Notes: a model not told the origin generated them from the sequence alone. DNA of 46,329 bases from an uncultured Bacillota bacterium (GCA_947383275.1 CANDCW010000014.1:1-46329); one strand, 5' to 3'. Shown: positions 1-8,911, counted from the stretch's first letter. Numbers and translations are program-made.

Positions 1-1751
1 TGCAGGACCTGGCCAAGGGGCTGATCCAGCTCTACGCCCAGCGCCAGCGCCAGCCCGGCTACTCCTTCGCCCCCGACTCCCCCTGGCAGCGGGAGTTTGA
101 GCAGCAGTTTGAGTACACCGAGACGGAGGACCAGCTGCGCTGCGTGGCGGAGATCAAGCGGGACATGGAGCGGCCCACCCCCATGGACCGCCTGCTGTGC
201 GGCGACGTGGGCTACGGAAAAACCGAGGTGGCCTTCCGCGCCATGATGAAGTGCGTGCTGGACGGAAAACAGGCCGCTATCCTGGTTCCCACCACCGTCT
301 TGGCTCGCCAGCACTACCTCACCGCCCTGCGGCGGTTTCAGACGTATCCGGTGAATATCGACGTGGTGTCCCGCTTCCGCACCCCCACCCAGATGAAGGA
401 GACTCTCCGCCGGGTGGCGGCCGGGGAGGTGGACATCCTCATCGGCACCCACCGGCTGTTTAACAAGGACGTCCAGTTTAAGGACCTGGGCCTGCTGGTG
501 GTGGACGAGGAGCAGCGCTTCGGGGTCCAGCACAAGGAAAAGCTGAAAGAGACCTTCAAGCAGGTGGATGTGCTCACCCTGTCCGCCACCCCCATTCCCA
601 GGACCCTGAATATGGCTCTCTCGGGAATTCGGGACATGTCCACCCTAGAGGAGCCCCCCGCCAACCGGCAGCCGGTACAGACCTATGTGCTGGAGCACGA
701 TTGGAACCTCTTGGCCGACGCTATGCGCCGGGAGCTGGAGCGGGGCGGGCAGGTGTTCTACCTCCACAACCGGGTGGAGACCATCGACCGCTGCGCGGCC
801 CGGATTCAGGCACTGCTGGGGGAGGACGCCGCCATCGGCGTAGCCCACGGGCGGATGGCCCAGGATGCCATCGACGACGTAATGGCCCGGATGACCGACG
901 GCGAGCTGAACGTACTGGTGTGCACCACCATTATCGAGACAGGCATTGACCTGCCCAACGTGAACACCCTGGTTATGGAGGACGCCGACAGGCTGGGCCT
1001 GGCCCAGCTGCACCAGATTCGGGGCCGGGTCGGACGGTCTAACCGCCGGGCCTTTGCCTACCTTACCTACCGGAAGGGCAAGGTGCTTAGCGAGGTAGCC
1101 TCCAAGAGGCTGGAGGCCATTCGGGAATTTGCCGAATTCGGCTCCGGGTTTAAAATTGCTATGCGGGACCTGGAAATCCGGGGGGCGGGCAACGTGCTGG
1201 GGCCGGAGCAAAGCGGGTTCATGCTGTCCGTGGGGTACGACATGTACTTGAAGCTGTTGGAGGAGGCCGTCCTGCTGGAGCAGGGGCAGCCCCTGCCTAC
1301 CCGCACTGAGTGCGCCGCCAGCCTGAGCGTGTCCGCCGCCATTCCGGACAAATACGTCCCCGCCCCGGAACAGCGGATGGACCTATACCGCCGCATTGCC
1401 GGCCTCCGCTCCGAGGAGGAGGCTGACGAACTGATGGATGAGCTCATCGACCGGTATGGCGAGCCCCCCAGGCCGGTAAACAACCTGATCTCCGTGGCCC
1501 TTCTCCGGGCCGATGCCGTCCGATGCCGCGTCAGCGACATTGCCCAAAAGGGCGGCAGCCTGGTCTTTTCCCTGGACGAATTCCAGCTGGCCCCCTTCTC
1601 CTCCCTTTGCGCCCGGGAGAAGTACGCCAAGCGCCTGCTTCTCATGCCCGGCGACACCCCCCGCTTCTCCTTCCGCCTGGCGAAAAATGAGGATCCCCTC
1701 CGGGCCGCCCGCCAGGTGGTGGAAGATTACGCCCGGGAGCTGGAGGGGTAG
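1..1751 (+). CDS. mfd: Transcription-repair coupling factor Mfd (3' part)
   Basis: Superfamily 2 DNA translocase that removes RNA polymerase stalled at DNA lesions and recruits UvrA. The reading frame is open from base 3, so the gene begins upstream of the window. About 582 C-terminal residues of a protein usually near 1,150 are visible. They show the Walker A motif GDVGYGKTE (near base 200), the Walker B/DEEQ box DEEQRFG (near 504), the SATPIPRT motif, the helicase second-lobe motifs ending in QIRGRVGR, and the C-terminal Mfd regulatory domain. The UvrB-like and RNAP-interaction domains lie outside the window. A short GC-rich hairpin followed by TTCCTTTTG just after the stop may be a weak terminator. 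Confidence 0.97.
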   Translation, partial: QDLAKGLIQLYAQRQRQPGYSFAPDSPWQREFEQQFEYTETEDQLRCVAEIKRDMERPTPMDRLLCGDVGYGKTEVAFRAMMKCVLDGKQAAILVPTTVLARQHYLTALRRFQTYPVNIDVVSRFRTPTQMKETLRRVAAGEVDILIGTHRLFNKDVQFKDLGLLVVDEEQRFGVQHKEKLKETFKQVDVLTLSATPIPRTLNMALSGIRDMSTLEEPPANRQPVQTYVLEHDWNLLADAMRRELERGGQVFYLHNRVETIDRCAARIQALLGEDAAIGVAHGRMAQDAIDDVMARMTDGELNVLVCTTIIETGIDLPNVNTLVMEDADRLGLAQLHQIRGRVGRSNRRAFAYLTYRKGKVLSEVASKRLEAIREFAEFGSGFKIAMRDLEIRGAGNVLGPEQSGFMLSVGYDMYLKLLEEAVLLEQGQPLPTRTECAASLSVSAAIPDKYVPAPEQRMDLYRRIAGLRSEEEADELMDELIDRYGEPPRPVNNLISVALLRADAVRCRVSDIAQKGGSLVFSLDEFQLAPFSSLCAREKYAKRLLLMPGDTPRFSFRLAKNEDPLRAARQVVEDYARELEG

Positions 1752-1788
1752 CAGCCCCCGCCGGGCGGCGTTCCTTTTGTACTCGCCC

Positions 1789-1817
1789 TTGTCAACGGTC
1801 CATTCCTGTGGTATGAT
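1789..1817 (+). promoter_or_regulatory. Sigma-A-type promoter for the foldase lipoprotein
   Basis: TTGTCA (1789-1794), 17-bp spacer, TATGAT (1812-1817). It sits 43 bases before the start codon at 1860, which has GGAAAGGA as its ribosome binding site. Confidence 0.7.
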
Positions 1818-1859
1818 AGGGGCTGTTCCTCATTTTTTAAGCTGGAAAGGAAGCACTCT

Positions 1860-3053
1860 ATGAAATTGACAAAACAACTGGGGGCTCTGGCCCTTGCGAT
1901 GGCGCTGGCGGCGCTGGGCGGCTGCGGCGGCAAAACCGCGAACGAGCCCGCCGGTGGGTCCGGTTCCCTGCCCAACGGCCCCTCTTCTTCCGCCGGGGAT
2001 TCGGCCGCTCCCATGGACCTGTCCCAGGTAAGCGACCCCTATCTGGCCGTCTCCGGCCTGGCCGGGGACGAGGTGGTTATGAAAATCGGGGACGGCGAAA
2101 TTACCGCCTCCGAATACCTCTACTGGCTCTACTACTGCACCAACCGCTATCTGTCCCAGTTTGGCGGGCAGATGACCTCCCTGCCCTGGGATTCTGAAAT
2201 TACAGAGGGGCTCACCTTCGGCCAGTATATGCAGGATCAGGCCAAAGAGCTGGCCGCCCTCCACTGTATGGTCCGCGGCATGGCCCAGCGCGAGGGGCTC
2301 ACCCCTGACCCGTCCATTGCCACCGAAATCGACAAGCAGTTTGCCGACATGATCATTCAGGCGGACAGCAACGAGGAGCGGGTCGTCCACACCTACTGGG
2401 CCAGCATGCTTACCAAAGACCTGCTCACCCAGCTCAACGAGAACAGCAACCTCTACAGCCAGCTCCGGGATCTATACTATGGCGAGGACAGCGGCCACTT
2501 CCCCACCGACGCCGAGGTCCAAGCCTATCTGGACGAGGCCGGTCGGTATCGGGCTAAGCACATCCTGCTGGCCACCATCGACCTGGACACCCGCGAGCCC
2601 CTGGACGAGGCCGCGATTGCCCAGAAAAAATCCACCGCCGACGGCCTCCTGGCCCAGCTCCGGGCGGCAGAGGACCCCATTGCCCTGTTCGATGAGCTGA
2701 TGCACCAGTACAGCGAGGACTCCGGGCTGGCCGCTAACCCCAATGGCTACACCACTTCGAAGGGTAAGATGGTCGCCCCCTTTGAAGAGGCCGCCCTGGC
2801 CCTTCAAAACGGTGAGATCAGCGACATTGTGGAAAGCGACCTCGGCTACCACATCATCCTCCGCCTGCCCATGGACCCGGATGACTACCGGGATGAGACC
2901 GCCTCCTATTTTCTGGAGAAGCGGTTGGAGGAGGAACAGGACAGCCTTGGCGTGGAGGCCGCTGCCGCCCTCGACAAGCTGGATGTGGGCAGCTTTTGGG
3001 ACAATGTGTTGTCCCTCCAGGCGGCCGTCTACGCGGAGTCACAGGCATCATAA
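1860..3053 (+). CDS. PrsA-like peptidyl-prolyl isomerase lipoprotein (parvulin type)
   Basis: Predicted extracytoplasmic folding chaperone anchored to the outer face of the membrane. The N-terminus has a lysine-containing signal peptide and a lipobox ending in LGGC with Cys22 as lipidation site, followed by a Gly/Ser-rich tether. The central part resembles the SurA/PrsA N-terminal helical domain. Residues roughly 230-340 form a parvulin (PpiC) rotamase domain, visible as the RAKHILL start, the YSEDSGLAANPNG loop and the end DLGYHIILRL. Length 397 aa, somewhat larger than B. subtilis PrsA (about 290). It is a single-gene unit with its own promoter and terminator. The client proteins cannot be told from sequence. 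Confidence 0.88.
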   Translation: MKLTKQLGALALAMALAALGGCGGKTANEPAGGSGSLPNGPSSSAGDSAAPMDLSQVSDPYLAVSGLAGDEVVMKIGDGEITASEYLYWLYYCTNRYLSQFGGQMTSLPWDSEITEGLTFGQYMQDQAKELAALHCMVRGMAQREGLTPDPSIATEIDKQFADMIIQADSNEERVVHTYWASMLTKDLLTQLNENSNLYSQLRDLYYGEDSGHFPTDAEVQAYLDEAGRYRAKHILLATIDLDTREPLDEAAIAQKKSTADGLLAQLRAAEDPIALFDELMHQYSEDSGLAANPNGYTTSKGKMVAPFEEAALALQNGEISDIVESDLGYHIILRLPMDPDDYRDETASYFLEKRLEEEQDSLGVEAAAALDKLDVGSFWDNVLSLQAAVYAESQAS

Positions 3054-3057
3054 TGGA

Positions 3058-3092
3058 AGGAGCGCCCCCAGACGGGGCGCTCCTGTTATTTT
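3058..3092 (+). terminator. Rho-independent terminator after the foldase gene
   Basis: Perfect 11-bp stem AGGAGCGCCCC (3058-3068) with GGGGCGCTCCT (3074-3084), a 5-base loop and then GTTATTTT. It lies between the convergent foldase and permease genes and could act in both directions. Confidence 0.85.
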
Positions 3093-3113
3093 CAGCTATA
3101 AAATTACGTTTTG

Positions 3114-4109
3114 TTATCGCTCCTCCCGGAAATAGTTCAGCCCCAAAGCGGCGGGCTGGCCGGTGCCCTCCTTTTTGCGGACGGAAGAGGCGATCAAAAC
3201 AATCGCGGTGATGAGGAAGGGCAGGGCCTTGTACAACTGAGGCGGCACGGCGGACAGCCAGCCCAGGGGGCCGGAGAAGGTATTTGCCAGGGGGCCGGAG
3301 TAAATCTGGAGGGTGTTGAAAAAGCCGAACACCAGCGTCCCCAAAATAGCCAGCACCGGGTTCCAGTTGGCAAAAATAACCAGAGCAATGGAGATCCAGC
3401 CATAGCCGTTGATCCAGCAGTTAGAGCCCTCGAAAGAGCCGCTCATATACAGCGCCATATAAAATCCGCCCAGCCCCATTATGCCAGATCCCAGAATCAG
3501 GTGGGCATATTTATAGAACAGCGTATTTACCCCCACCGAATCGGCTGCGCCGGGGTTCTCGCCCACTGCCCGGAGGCGCAGGCCAATCTTGGTAAAGTTG
3601 AAATACCACCACACCAGCACAGAAATCACAATCCCCAGATAGACCAGCGCATTGTGGGAAAACAGAGCTTTTCCGATAACAGGAAGTTTAGAAAGCCCCG
3701 GAATTTCCAGTGCGGAAAATCCTTTCACCAGGCTGGCACAGGAGGTCATGGCTGGCCAGCGCTCCCCCAGGCCCTTCCCCACAAAGAAATATAGGCCCAG
3801 GCCAAAGGTGGTGATGGTCAGCCCTGTGACATTCTGGTTGGCCTGAAGGGAGACGGTGAGCGCCGCGAAAAGCAGGCCGCACATCCCCGCCGCCCCAAAG
3901 GACACCAGCAGCCCCACTGTCATACTGTTGGCCGCACACCCGGCCAGGTAGCCGAACATGGCCCCAACGGCCATGGTACCCTCCACGCCCAGGTCCAGGC
4001 TTCCGGATTTTTCCACTACAATCTCCCCTACCGTACCGTAGAGGAGAGGGATATTCACCAGAACAATATTAAAGAGGAAAAGGGTCAGCACATTCATGGG
4101 GTCGTTCAT
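3114..4109 (-). CDS. BMP-type nucleoside ABC transporter, permease 2
   Basis: Integral membrane subunit of a BMP-family importer, in the position of NupQ (YufQ) of the B. subtilis guanosine transporter NupNOPQ. The 331-aa protein is strongly hydrophobic, with 8-10 likely membrane helices. It contains the family motif VEGTMAVGAMFGYLAG near the N-terminus and the cytoplasmic-loop motif LRAVGENPGAADSVGVN, which contacts the ATPase. It is the last gene of the operon and overlaps the upstream permease by 4 bp (ATGA), indicating translational coupling. The 3' end faces the shared hairpin at 3058-3084. Confidence 0.92.
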   Translation of the reverse strand: MNDPMNVLTLFLFNIVLVNIPLLYGTVGEIVVEKSGSLDLGVEGTMAVGAMFGYLAGCAANSMTVGLLVSFGAAGMCGLLFAALTVSLQANQNVTGLTITTFGLGLYFFVGKGLGERWPAMTSCASLVKGFSALEIPGLSKLPVIGKALFSHNALVYLGIVISVLVWWYFNFTKIGLRLRAVGENPGAADSVGVNTLFYKYAHLILGSGIMGLGGFYMALYMSGSFEGSNCWINGYGWISIALVIFANWNPVLAILGTLVFGFFNTLQIYSGPLANTFSGPLGWLSAVPPQLYKALPFLITAIVLIASSVRKKEGTGQPAALGLNYFREER

Positions 4110-5227
4110 TTGACCGTCTCCTTTCTGCTCCTGGGCGCCAGTTTAAAGCGGATGAAGAAGTCTGCCGCCAGCACAATGAAGAGGATCACGCCCTGGAGCA
4201 GGTTGGCGAAGTTGGCATCAATGGAGGGATAGGTGGTGCTGGCTGTCTGGCACCCGTACTGCAGGACGGTAATCAGCAGGGAGGCGGCCACAATGCCCGC
4301 TGTATTCAGCTTGGCCAGCCAGGCCACTACCACGCCGGTCCATCCCACATCGTTGGTAACAGAGGTGGACAGAATACCGGCGGAGGACACCTGGAACGCC
4401 CCCGCCAGGCCAATTAGGGCGGCAGACAGGAAGATGGTGCGGATAACGATCTTCCCCACCCTCATTCCGGCATACCGGGCGGTGTTAGGGCTGTCGCCCA
4501 CCACGGCGATCTCATAGCCGCGCTTGGTGTAGTTCAGGTAGATGTACAGCAGCACGCATAGGGCCGCAGCAATCACCAGAGACAGATTCAGATTGAAGGG
4601 CCCGATCGGAATGGTAATCATCTGGGCGCTGGCAGGAAACTTGGCAAACTTGGGCCGGGCGGAGTCCGGGTCCAGGAAAAAATTCCATTCTGTTTTTGTT
4701 TCGGCAAAAAATTGCAGGAAGTATAGGGCTACATAGTTGAGCATTAAGGTGAGCAGCGTCTCGTTGGTCCCCCACTTCACCTTCAGCGCCGCCACGAACA
4801 CACCGTACAGCCCGCCGCCCAGCGCGCCACACAGGGCCATTGCCACCACCATAAGCGGCTGGGGCAAAACGCCCCCCAGCTTCATGGCGGCAAAGCCCGC
4901 CCAAAACGCGCCCATGATAAACTGCCCCTCGCCGCCGATGTTCCAAAAGCGCATTTTAAAGGCCAGGGCCAGGGCCAGGGAGGTGATCAGCAGCGGGACA
5001 AACAGCTTGATAAAATTCTCCACCGCTCGCCAGGGATAGCGGCTGCCGGGGATGCCCATGGTAATGAGCTGCCGGTAGAAAGCGGCGGGCTCCACCCCCT
5101 GGGCCGCCAGCAGCGCCGCACCTACAGCCAGGGCCACCGCCACCGCCGCCACATAGGCCGCAGCCTGTCGGCCCGGTCCGGCGTGGTCCCGCTTGACCAC
5201 ATGGAAAAGAGGCTGACGGCTTTTCAT
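4106..5227 (-). CDS. BMP-type nucleoside ABC transporter, permease 1
   Basis: First permease of the importer, equivalent to NupP (YufP). I chose the ATG at 5227, giving 373 aa (MKSRQPLF...). It is preceded by GGAGGAG and overlaps the ATPase stop by 4 bp. The longer open frame upstream simply runs inside the ATPase gene. It has a short basic N-terminus, one helix, a periplasmic segment and then the permease core with the FWNIGGEGQF motif. The loop AVVGDSPNTARYAGM corresponds to the coupling helix in this family. Substrate is probably a nucleoside; linkage to xpt supports a purine. Confidence 0.92.
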   Translation of the reverse strand: MKSRQPLFHVVKRDHAGPGRQAAAYVAAVAVALAVGAALLAAQGVEPAAFYRQLITMGIPGSRYPWRAVENFIKLFVPLLITSLALALAFKMRFWNIGGEGQFIMGAFWAGFAAMKLGGVLPQPLMVVAMALCGALGGGLYGVFVAALKVKWGTNETLLTLMLNYVALYFLQFFAETKTEWNFFLDPDSARPKFAKFPASAQMITIPIGPFNLNLSLVIAAALCVLLYIYLNYTKRGYEIAVVGDSPNTARYAGMRVGKIVIRTIFLSAALIGLAGAFQVSSAGILSTSVTNDVGWTGVVVAWLAKLNTAGIVAASLLITVLQYGCQTASTTYPSIDANFANLLQGVILFIVLAADFFIRFKLAPRSRKETVK

Positions 5228-6807
5228 GGTTTCTCCTCCCCTTCTTCCCCGATACGGCTGTCCTTGGCAATGCCGGCGGGCTTGTCTTCGTATTTGTTGG
5301 TCAAGTCCAGGGCGCCGGTCATCATCAGGCCCAGCTCCTCCTTTGAGGTCTTGTGGGCGTGGACCACCCCCATCACCTTGCCGTGGCACAAAACTATGAT
5401 CTTGTCGCACAGGCCGATCATCACGTCCAGGTCCTCTCCCACAAAGAGGATGCCCACGCCGTCCTTCTTCTGCCGGTTGAGGATATCGTAGATGGCGTAG
5501 GAGGAGTTAATGTCCAGACCCCGAACAGGGTAGGCTGTAACAATGACGTTGGGCCCGGCCTTGATCTCCCGGCCCAGCAGAACCTTCTGCACGTTGCCGC
5601 CGGACAGACGCCGCACCGGCGTCTCGGTGGAGGGCGTGACAATCTCCAGCTCGTCAATTACCTGCTGGGCCTCCGCCCTGCCGGCCTTCCGGTCCACAAA
5701 GGGCCCTTTGGACTGGTCGTACTTTTTTAACAACATGTTGTCCGTTACCGACATAGAGGGGGCCAGGCCCATGCCCAGGCGGTCCTCCGGGATAAAGGAC
5801 ATGGAAATCCCCTTCTCCAGAATGGACTTGGGACTGAGGCCTACAATGTTGTCGCCCTTGTGGATCATCATGCCGCTCTCAATGGGCCGCAGGCCGGCGA
5901 TGGCCTCACACAGCTCCTTTTGGCCGCAGCCGGCAATGCCAGCCACGCCCAGGATTTCGCCGCCCCGGATGTAGAAGTTCACCTTGTCGATGGCCACCGC
6001 GCCCTCGTCATTGCGGATTGTCAGGTCCCGGATCTCCAAAAGGGGGCGGGTTTTGTCCACCACGGGCCGCTGGATGTTCAGCTCCACCTTCCGGCCCACC
6101 ATAAATTCGGTGAGCTGCTGCTCATTGGTGGCGGCGGTATCCACCGTGCAGATATACTCCCCCTTACGGAGAATGGACACCCGGTCTGAAAGCTCCAGCA
6201 CCTCGTTGAGCTTGTGGGTAATGATAATGATGGCGTGGCCCTCCGCCTTCATCCTGCGCAGAACGTCAAAGAGCTTGGCGGTCTCCTGCACCGTTAAAAC
6301 GGCGGTGGGCTCATCCAGGATGATAACCTTGGCCCCGTAGTACAGCACCTTGACAATCTCCAAGGTCTGTTTTTCCGACACCGCCATGTTGTACACTTTC
6401 TTCCGGGGGTCAATGTCAAAGCCAAATTTCTTTGCCATATTCCCAATCACATCATAGCGGCCCTTTTTCAGCACCGCTCCCGACGAATCATCCCCCAGCC
6501 AGATATTGTCGGCGGCGGAGAACACGTCCACCAGCTTAAAGTGCTGGTGGACCATCCCAATGCCTAACCGCTTAGCGTCCTCCGGGCTGTTGATAATTAC
6601 CTCCCGGCCGTCCAGCAGGATGCTCCCGCTGTCCGGCTTGTAAATGCCCGACAGCATGTTCATCAGGGTGGTCTTGCCCGAGCCGTTTTCCCCCAGAAGC
6701 GCCAGGATCTCTCCCGGCTTCACGTTCAGGCTAACGTTCCTGTTCGCCGCCACGCTGCCAAAGCTCTTGCAGATGTCCCGCATTTCAACGGCGTATTGTT
6801 CCCCCAT
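5224..6807 (-). CDS. BMP-type nucleoside ABC transporter, ATP-binding protein (two NBDs)
   Basis: Energy-coupling subunit with two fused ABC ATPase domains in 527 aa, as in NupO/RbsA. Domain 1 (about residues 5-240) has Walker A GENGSGKTT, a degenerate signature around AVSEKQT, Walker B VIILDEPTAVL and a switch histidine in IITHK. Domain 2 (about 260-500) has no recognisable Walker A (GIAGCGQKEL), a good signature LSGGNVQK, and VIVTAYPVRGLD at the Walker B site, where acidic residues are usually lacking in this family. It forms a tight operon with the two permeases downstream. The gene follows the strong hairpin at 6836-6864, so it is probably made at a lower level than the binding protein. 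Confidence 0.95.
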   Translation of the reverse strand: MGEQYAVEMRDICKSFGSVAANRNVSLNVKPGEILALLGENGSGKTTLMNMLSGIYKPDSGSILLDGREVIINSPEDAKRLGIGMVHQHFKLVDVFSAADNIWLGDDSSGAVLKKGRYDVIGNMAKKFGFDIDPRKKVYNMAVSEKQTLEIVKVLYYGAKVIILDEPTAVLTVQETAKLFDVLRRMKAEGHAIIIITHKLNEVLELSDRVSILRKGEYICTVDTAATNEQQLTEFMVGRKVELNIQRPVVDKTRPLLEIRDLTIRNDEGAVAIDKVNFYIRGGEILGVAGIAGCGQKELCEAIAGLRPIESGMMIHKGDNIVGLSPKSILEKGISMSFIPEDRLGMGLAPSMSVTDNMLLKKYDQSKGPFVDRKAGRAEAQQVIDELEIVTPSTETPVRRLSGGNVQKVLLGREIKAGPNVIVTAYPVRGLDINSSYAIYDILNRQKKDGVGILFVGEDLDVMIGLCDKIIVLCHGKVMGVVHAHKTSKEELGLMMTGALDLTNKYEDKPAGIAKDSRIGEEGEEKP

Positions 6808-6824
6808 AGTTCTCTCCTCTTATT

Positions 6825-6864
6825 AAAAAAGCAATCGGGCCGGCCGGGGCATCCGGCCGGCCCG
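6825..6864 (-). terminator. Strong intra-operon hairpin between binding protein and ATPase
   Basis: On the minus strand a perfect 12-bp GC stem (6864-6853 with 6847-6836, 5-base loop) is followed by ATTGC and six T residues. It has full rho-independent form but lies inside the importer operon. Partial termination or 3' protection here would favour the binding protein over the membrane subunits. Confidence 0.85.
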
Positions 6865-6895
6865 GTTCGGGTCTGCGTTCATGAAGCGGGGAGGC

Positions 6896-8170
6896 TTAGC
6901 CCTCCTCAACGCCCGCTACATTGTAGTTCATAGAGCCCTTGATGATGCCGTCGTCCACAGAGGGGCCTCCGGCTTCAACAATCACATTGAGGTCGGCATC
7001 CACCAGGTCGGCATCGGTTCTGATGACCTCCACCTTGCCGTCATCGGAGATGTTATAGCTCAGCTTCACGCCGGAAAACACGTCCCATTCGCCGGACTTA
7101 ATCAGCGCGCGGACGGCGTCCATCACGGCGGCGGTGTGGGGGGCAGCGACCGCCTCGTTCACGGGGGAGGCGTCTACAAAGCCCTCAGCCAGGCCGGCGT
7201 AGTAGGCGTTGCCGCCCATCTTTTCCACAAACTTGGAGCCATCGCCCTCACAAGCCATAGCGGCCTCAATGGCGGCCTGGTAGTAGACGTTCCAGTGCCA
7301 AATGGCGGCGGTGATGTGGGCACTGGGGGCCTGCTCGGTCATGTCGGAGTTGTAGCCGCAGCCGAAAGCGTTGTTTTCCTGGGCCACCAGCTGGGGCTGG
7401 GCGGAGTCGCAGTGCTGGGAGATGACGCCGCAGTTATAGGTGTCGATAAGGGCCTGGGCCGCCTGGCGCTCCAGGTTCTCGTCCCCCCAGGTGTTGATCT
7501 TCTGCACATAGACAATGGCGTCCGGGTTGGCGGACTGGGCGCCCAGGGCAAAGCCGTTGATGCCGGAACAGGTCTCGGCGTACTCGGTGTTGTAGGCGGC
7601 CACGTAGCCGATGGCGTTGTTGCCGGTCTCCAGAGACTTCAGCCCGGCGGCGATACCGGCCAGGTAGCGGGCCTGGTAGATGCGGCCGAAGTAGTTGTTA
7701 AAGTTGGTGTCGTTGTTCATGTAGCCGGTGCCGTGGGAGAAGCAAATGTCGTGATACTCCCCCGCCTTGTCGTTCATGGCGTCGATGTAGCCGAAGGAGA
7801 TGCCGAAGATCACGTCGGCTCCCTGGTTGGCCAGGGTGTCGATGGCGCTGCAAACCGCATCATAGTCCTCGGCCACGTTGTCCACGATAAGCAGCTGCTT
7901 GGCAGGGTCCATCCCCAGGTCCTTCATGGCGGTGGTGATGCCGTTGTGGTGCTGGAAGGTGTAGCCAGCCACATCGTTCTGGCTGGTGATGTAGATGGCG
8001 CCCACCTTAAAGTCCCCGCTGCCAGCTGGGGCAGGCGTGGATGACGCGGCCGGGGGGGTGGACCCGGCGGGCTTGCTGCTGGCTGCGGGGGCATTATTGT
8101 TCCCGCCTCCGCAGGCGGCCAGGGACAGGCTCATGGCCGCAGCCAGAGCCAGTGCAAGAAGCTTTTTCAT
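6896..8170 (-). CDS. BMP family substrate-binding lipoprotein of nucleoside importer
   Basis: Extracellular solute receptor of the importer, of the Bmp/Med/PnrA family (NupN/YufN type). Signal peptide with lipobox LAAC and Cys20, followed by a Gly/Ser/Pro/Ala-rich tether to about residue 50. The mature domain begins FKVGAIYITSQNDVAGYTFQHHNGI and includes ADVIFGISFGYIDAM, both typical of BMP folds. Length 424 aa is slightly long because of the tether. It has the ribosome binding site AAGGAGG. It is the second gene after xpt (56-bp gap with a hairpin) and is followed by the strong hairpin at 6836-6864. A purine nucleoside is the likely ligand, inferred from family and linkage. Confidence 0.92.
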   Translation of the reverse strand: MKKLLALALAAAMSLSLAACGGGNNNAPAASSKPAGSTPPAASSTPAPAGSGDFKVGAIYITSQNDVAGYTFQHHNGITTAMKDLGMDPAKQLLIVDNVAEDYDAVCSAIDTLANQGADVIFGISFGYIDAMNDKAGEYHDICFSHGTGYMNNDTNFNNYFGRIYQARYLAGIAAGLKSLETGNNAIGYVAAYNTEYAETCSGINGFALGAQSANPDAIVYVQKINTWGDENLERQAAQALIDTYNCGVISQHCDSAQPQLVAQENNAFGCGYNSDMTEQAPSAHITAAIWHWNVYYQAAIEAAMACEGDGSKFVEKMGGNAYYAGLAEGFVDASPVNEAVAAPHTAAVMDAVRALIKSGEWDVFSGVKLSYNISDDGKVEVIRTDADLVDADLNVIVEAGGPSVDDGIIKGSMNYNVAGVEEG

Positions 8171-8204
8171 TCTGTTTCCTCCTTAAAATCTGTTTTCCTC
8201 TATA

Positions 8205-8230
8205 TTAAAACCGGTTTTGGCCGGTTTTAA
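8205..8230 (-). repeat. AT/GC hairpin overlapping the xpt stop codon
   Basis: Perfect 10-bp inverted repeat TTAAAACCGG/CCGGTTTTAA with a 6-base loop between xpt and the binding-protein gene. It covers the xpt stop and is followed on the minus strand by TATAG, not a long T tract. It may be a weak terminator or processing site. Confidence 0.6.
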
Positions 8231-8802
8231 TCCACAAACTCCACGCCGTTTTCCTCGCTCATGGCCTTGACCCGGGCCAGGGACTCCACCCGGATTCCCC
8301 TGGCCCGCAGGCGGTCTCCGCCGGGCTGGAACGCCTTCTCAATAACGACGCCCGCCCCTGCCAGCTCCGCGCCCGACTGGTTCACCAGATCGATGAGCCC
8401 CTCCAGGGCGGCGCCGTTGGCCAGGAAGTCGTCGATAATGAGCACCTTGTCCCCCGGCCCCAGGAACTTGGCGGATACGATGACGTCGTACACCCGCCCG
8501 TGGGTGAAGGACTCCACCTTGGTGGTATACACCTGCCCGGCAATGTTCTTGGTCTGGGACTTCTTGGCAAAGACGGCCGGGCAATGAAAAAACTGCGCCG
8601 TGACACAAGCGATCCCGATGCCGGAGGCCTCGATGGTCAGAATCTTGTTCACGCCGCAGCCGTCAAACCGGCGCAGGAACTCCTTGCCAATCTCTTCAAA
8701 AAGGGCAACATCCATCTGGTGGTTCAGAAAACTGTCCACCTTCAGCACATCGCTCCCCTTTACCGTGCCATCCCTTCGGATACGCTCCTTGAGCAGCTCC
8801 AT
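8227..8802 (-). CDS. xpt: Xanthine phosphoribosyltransferase
   Basis: Converts xanthine and PRPP to XMP in purine salvage. I chose the ATG at 8802, giving 191 aa, because the protein then starts MELLKERIRRDG and aligns end to end with B. subtilis Xpt. The longer frame is leader sequence. Hallmarks include VLKVDSFLNHQMD, the TIEASGIGIA segment, and the PRPP-binding loop VLIIDDFLANGAA, ending with VIEKAFQPGGDRLRARG. It is first in an operon with the BMP importer, linking uptake and salvage. A promoter and a hairpin-bearing leader lie directly upstream. Confidence 0.95.
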   Translation of the reverse strand: MELLKERIRRDGTVKGSDVLKVDSFLNHQMDVALFEEIGKEFLRRFDGCGVNKILTIEASGIGIACVTAQFFHCPAVFAKKSQTKNIAGQVYTTKVESFTHGRVYDVIVSAKFLGPGDKVLIIDDFLANGAALEGLIDLVNQSGAELAGAGVVIEKAFQPGGDRLRARGIRVESLARVKAMSEENGVEFVD

Positions 8803-8832
8803 GGGCCCTCTCATCCTTTCAAGAAAATGACT

Positions 8833-8854
8833 GTGGCCCGAATGTCCGGGCCAC
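8833..8854 (-). promoter_or_regulatory. Leader hairpin upstream of xpt
   Basis: Perfect 8-bp stem GTGGCCCG/CGGGCCAC with loop GACATT, inside a leader of about 75 nt between the predicted xpt transcription start and the ATG. GGGCCC next to the start codon could compete for the same arm, so translational control is possible. No purine-riboswitch core is recognisable. Confidence 0.45.
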
Positions 8855-8882
8855 GTTCTTTTAGGAAAACTTTCACGACTAC

Positions 8883-8911
8883 ATTTTACAAGAAACCCCG
8901 CCTTTTTGCAA
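8883..8911 (-). promoter_or_regulatory. Sigma-A-type promoter for xpt and importer operon
   Basis: On the minus strand TTGCAA (8911-8906), 17-bp spacer, TAAAAT (8888-8883). Transcription would start near 8876. Confidence 0.75.

Noticed and set aside
5228..5410. 61-residue N-terminal extension of permease 1
   Set aside because: The frame lies inside the ATPase gene. The ATG at 5227 has GGAGGAG and an ATGA overlap, and gives a normal family N-terminus.
8803..8882. Purine riboswitch upstream of xpt
   Set aside because: Leader too short, and no three-way junction core or conserved loops; only one hairpin is visible.
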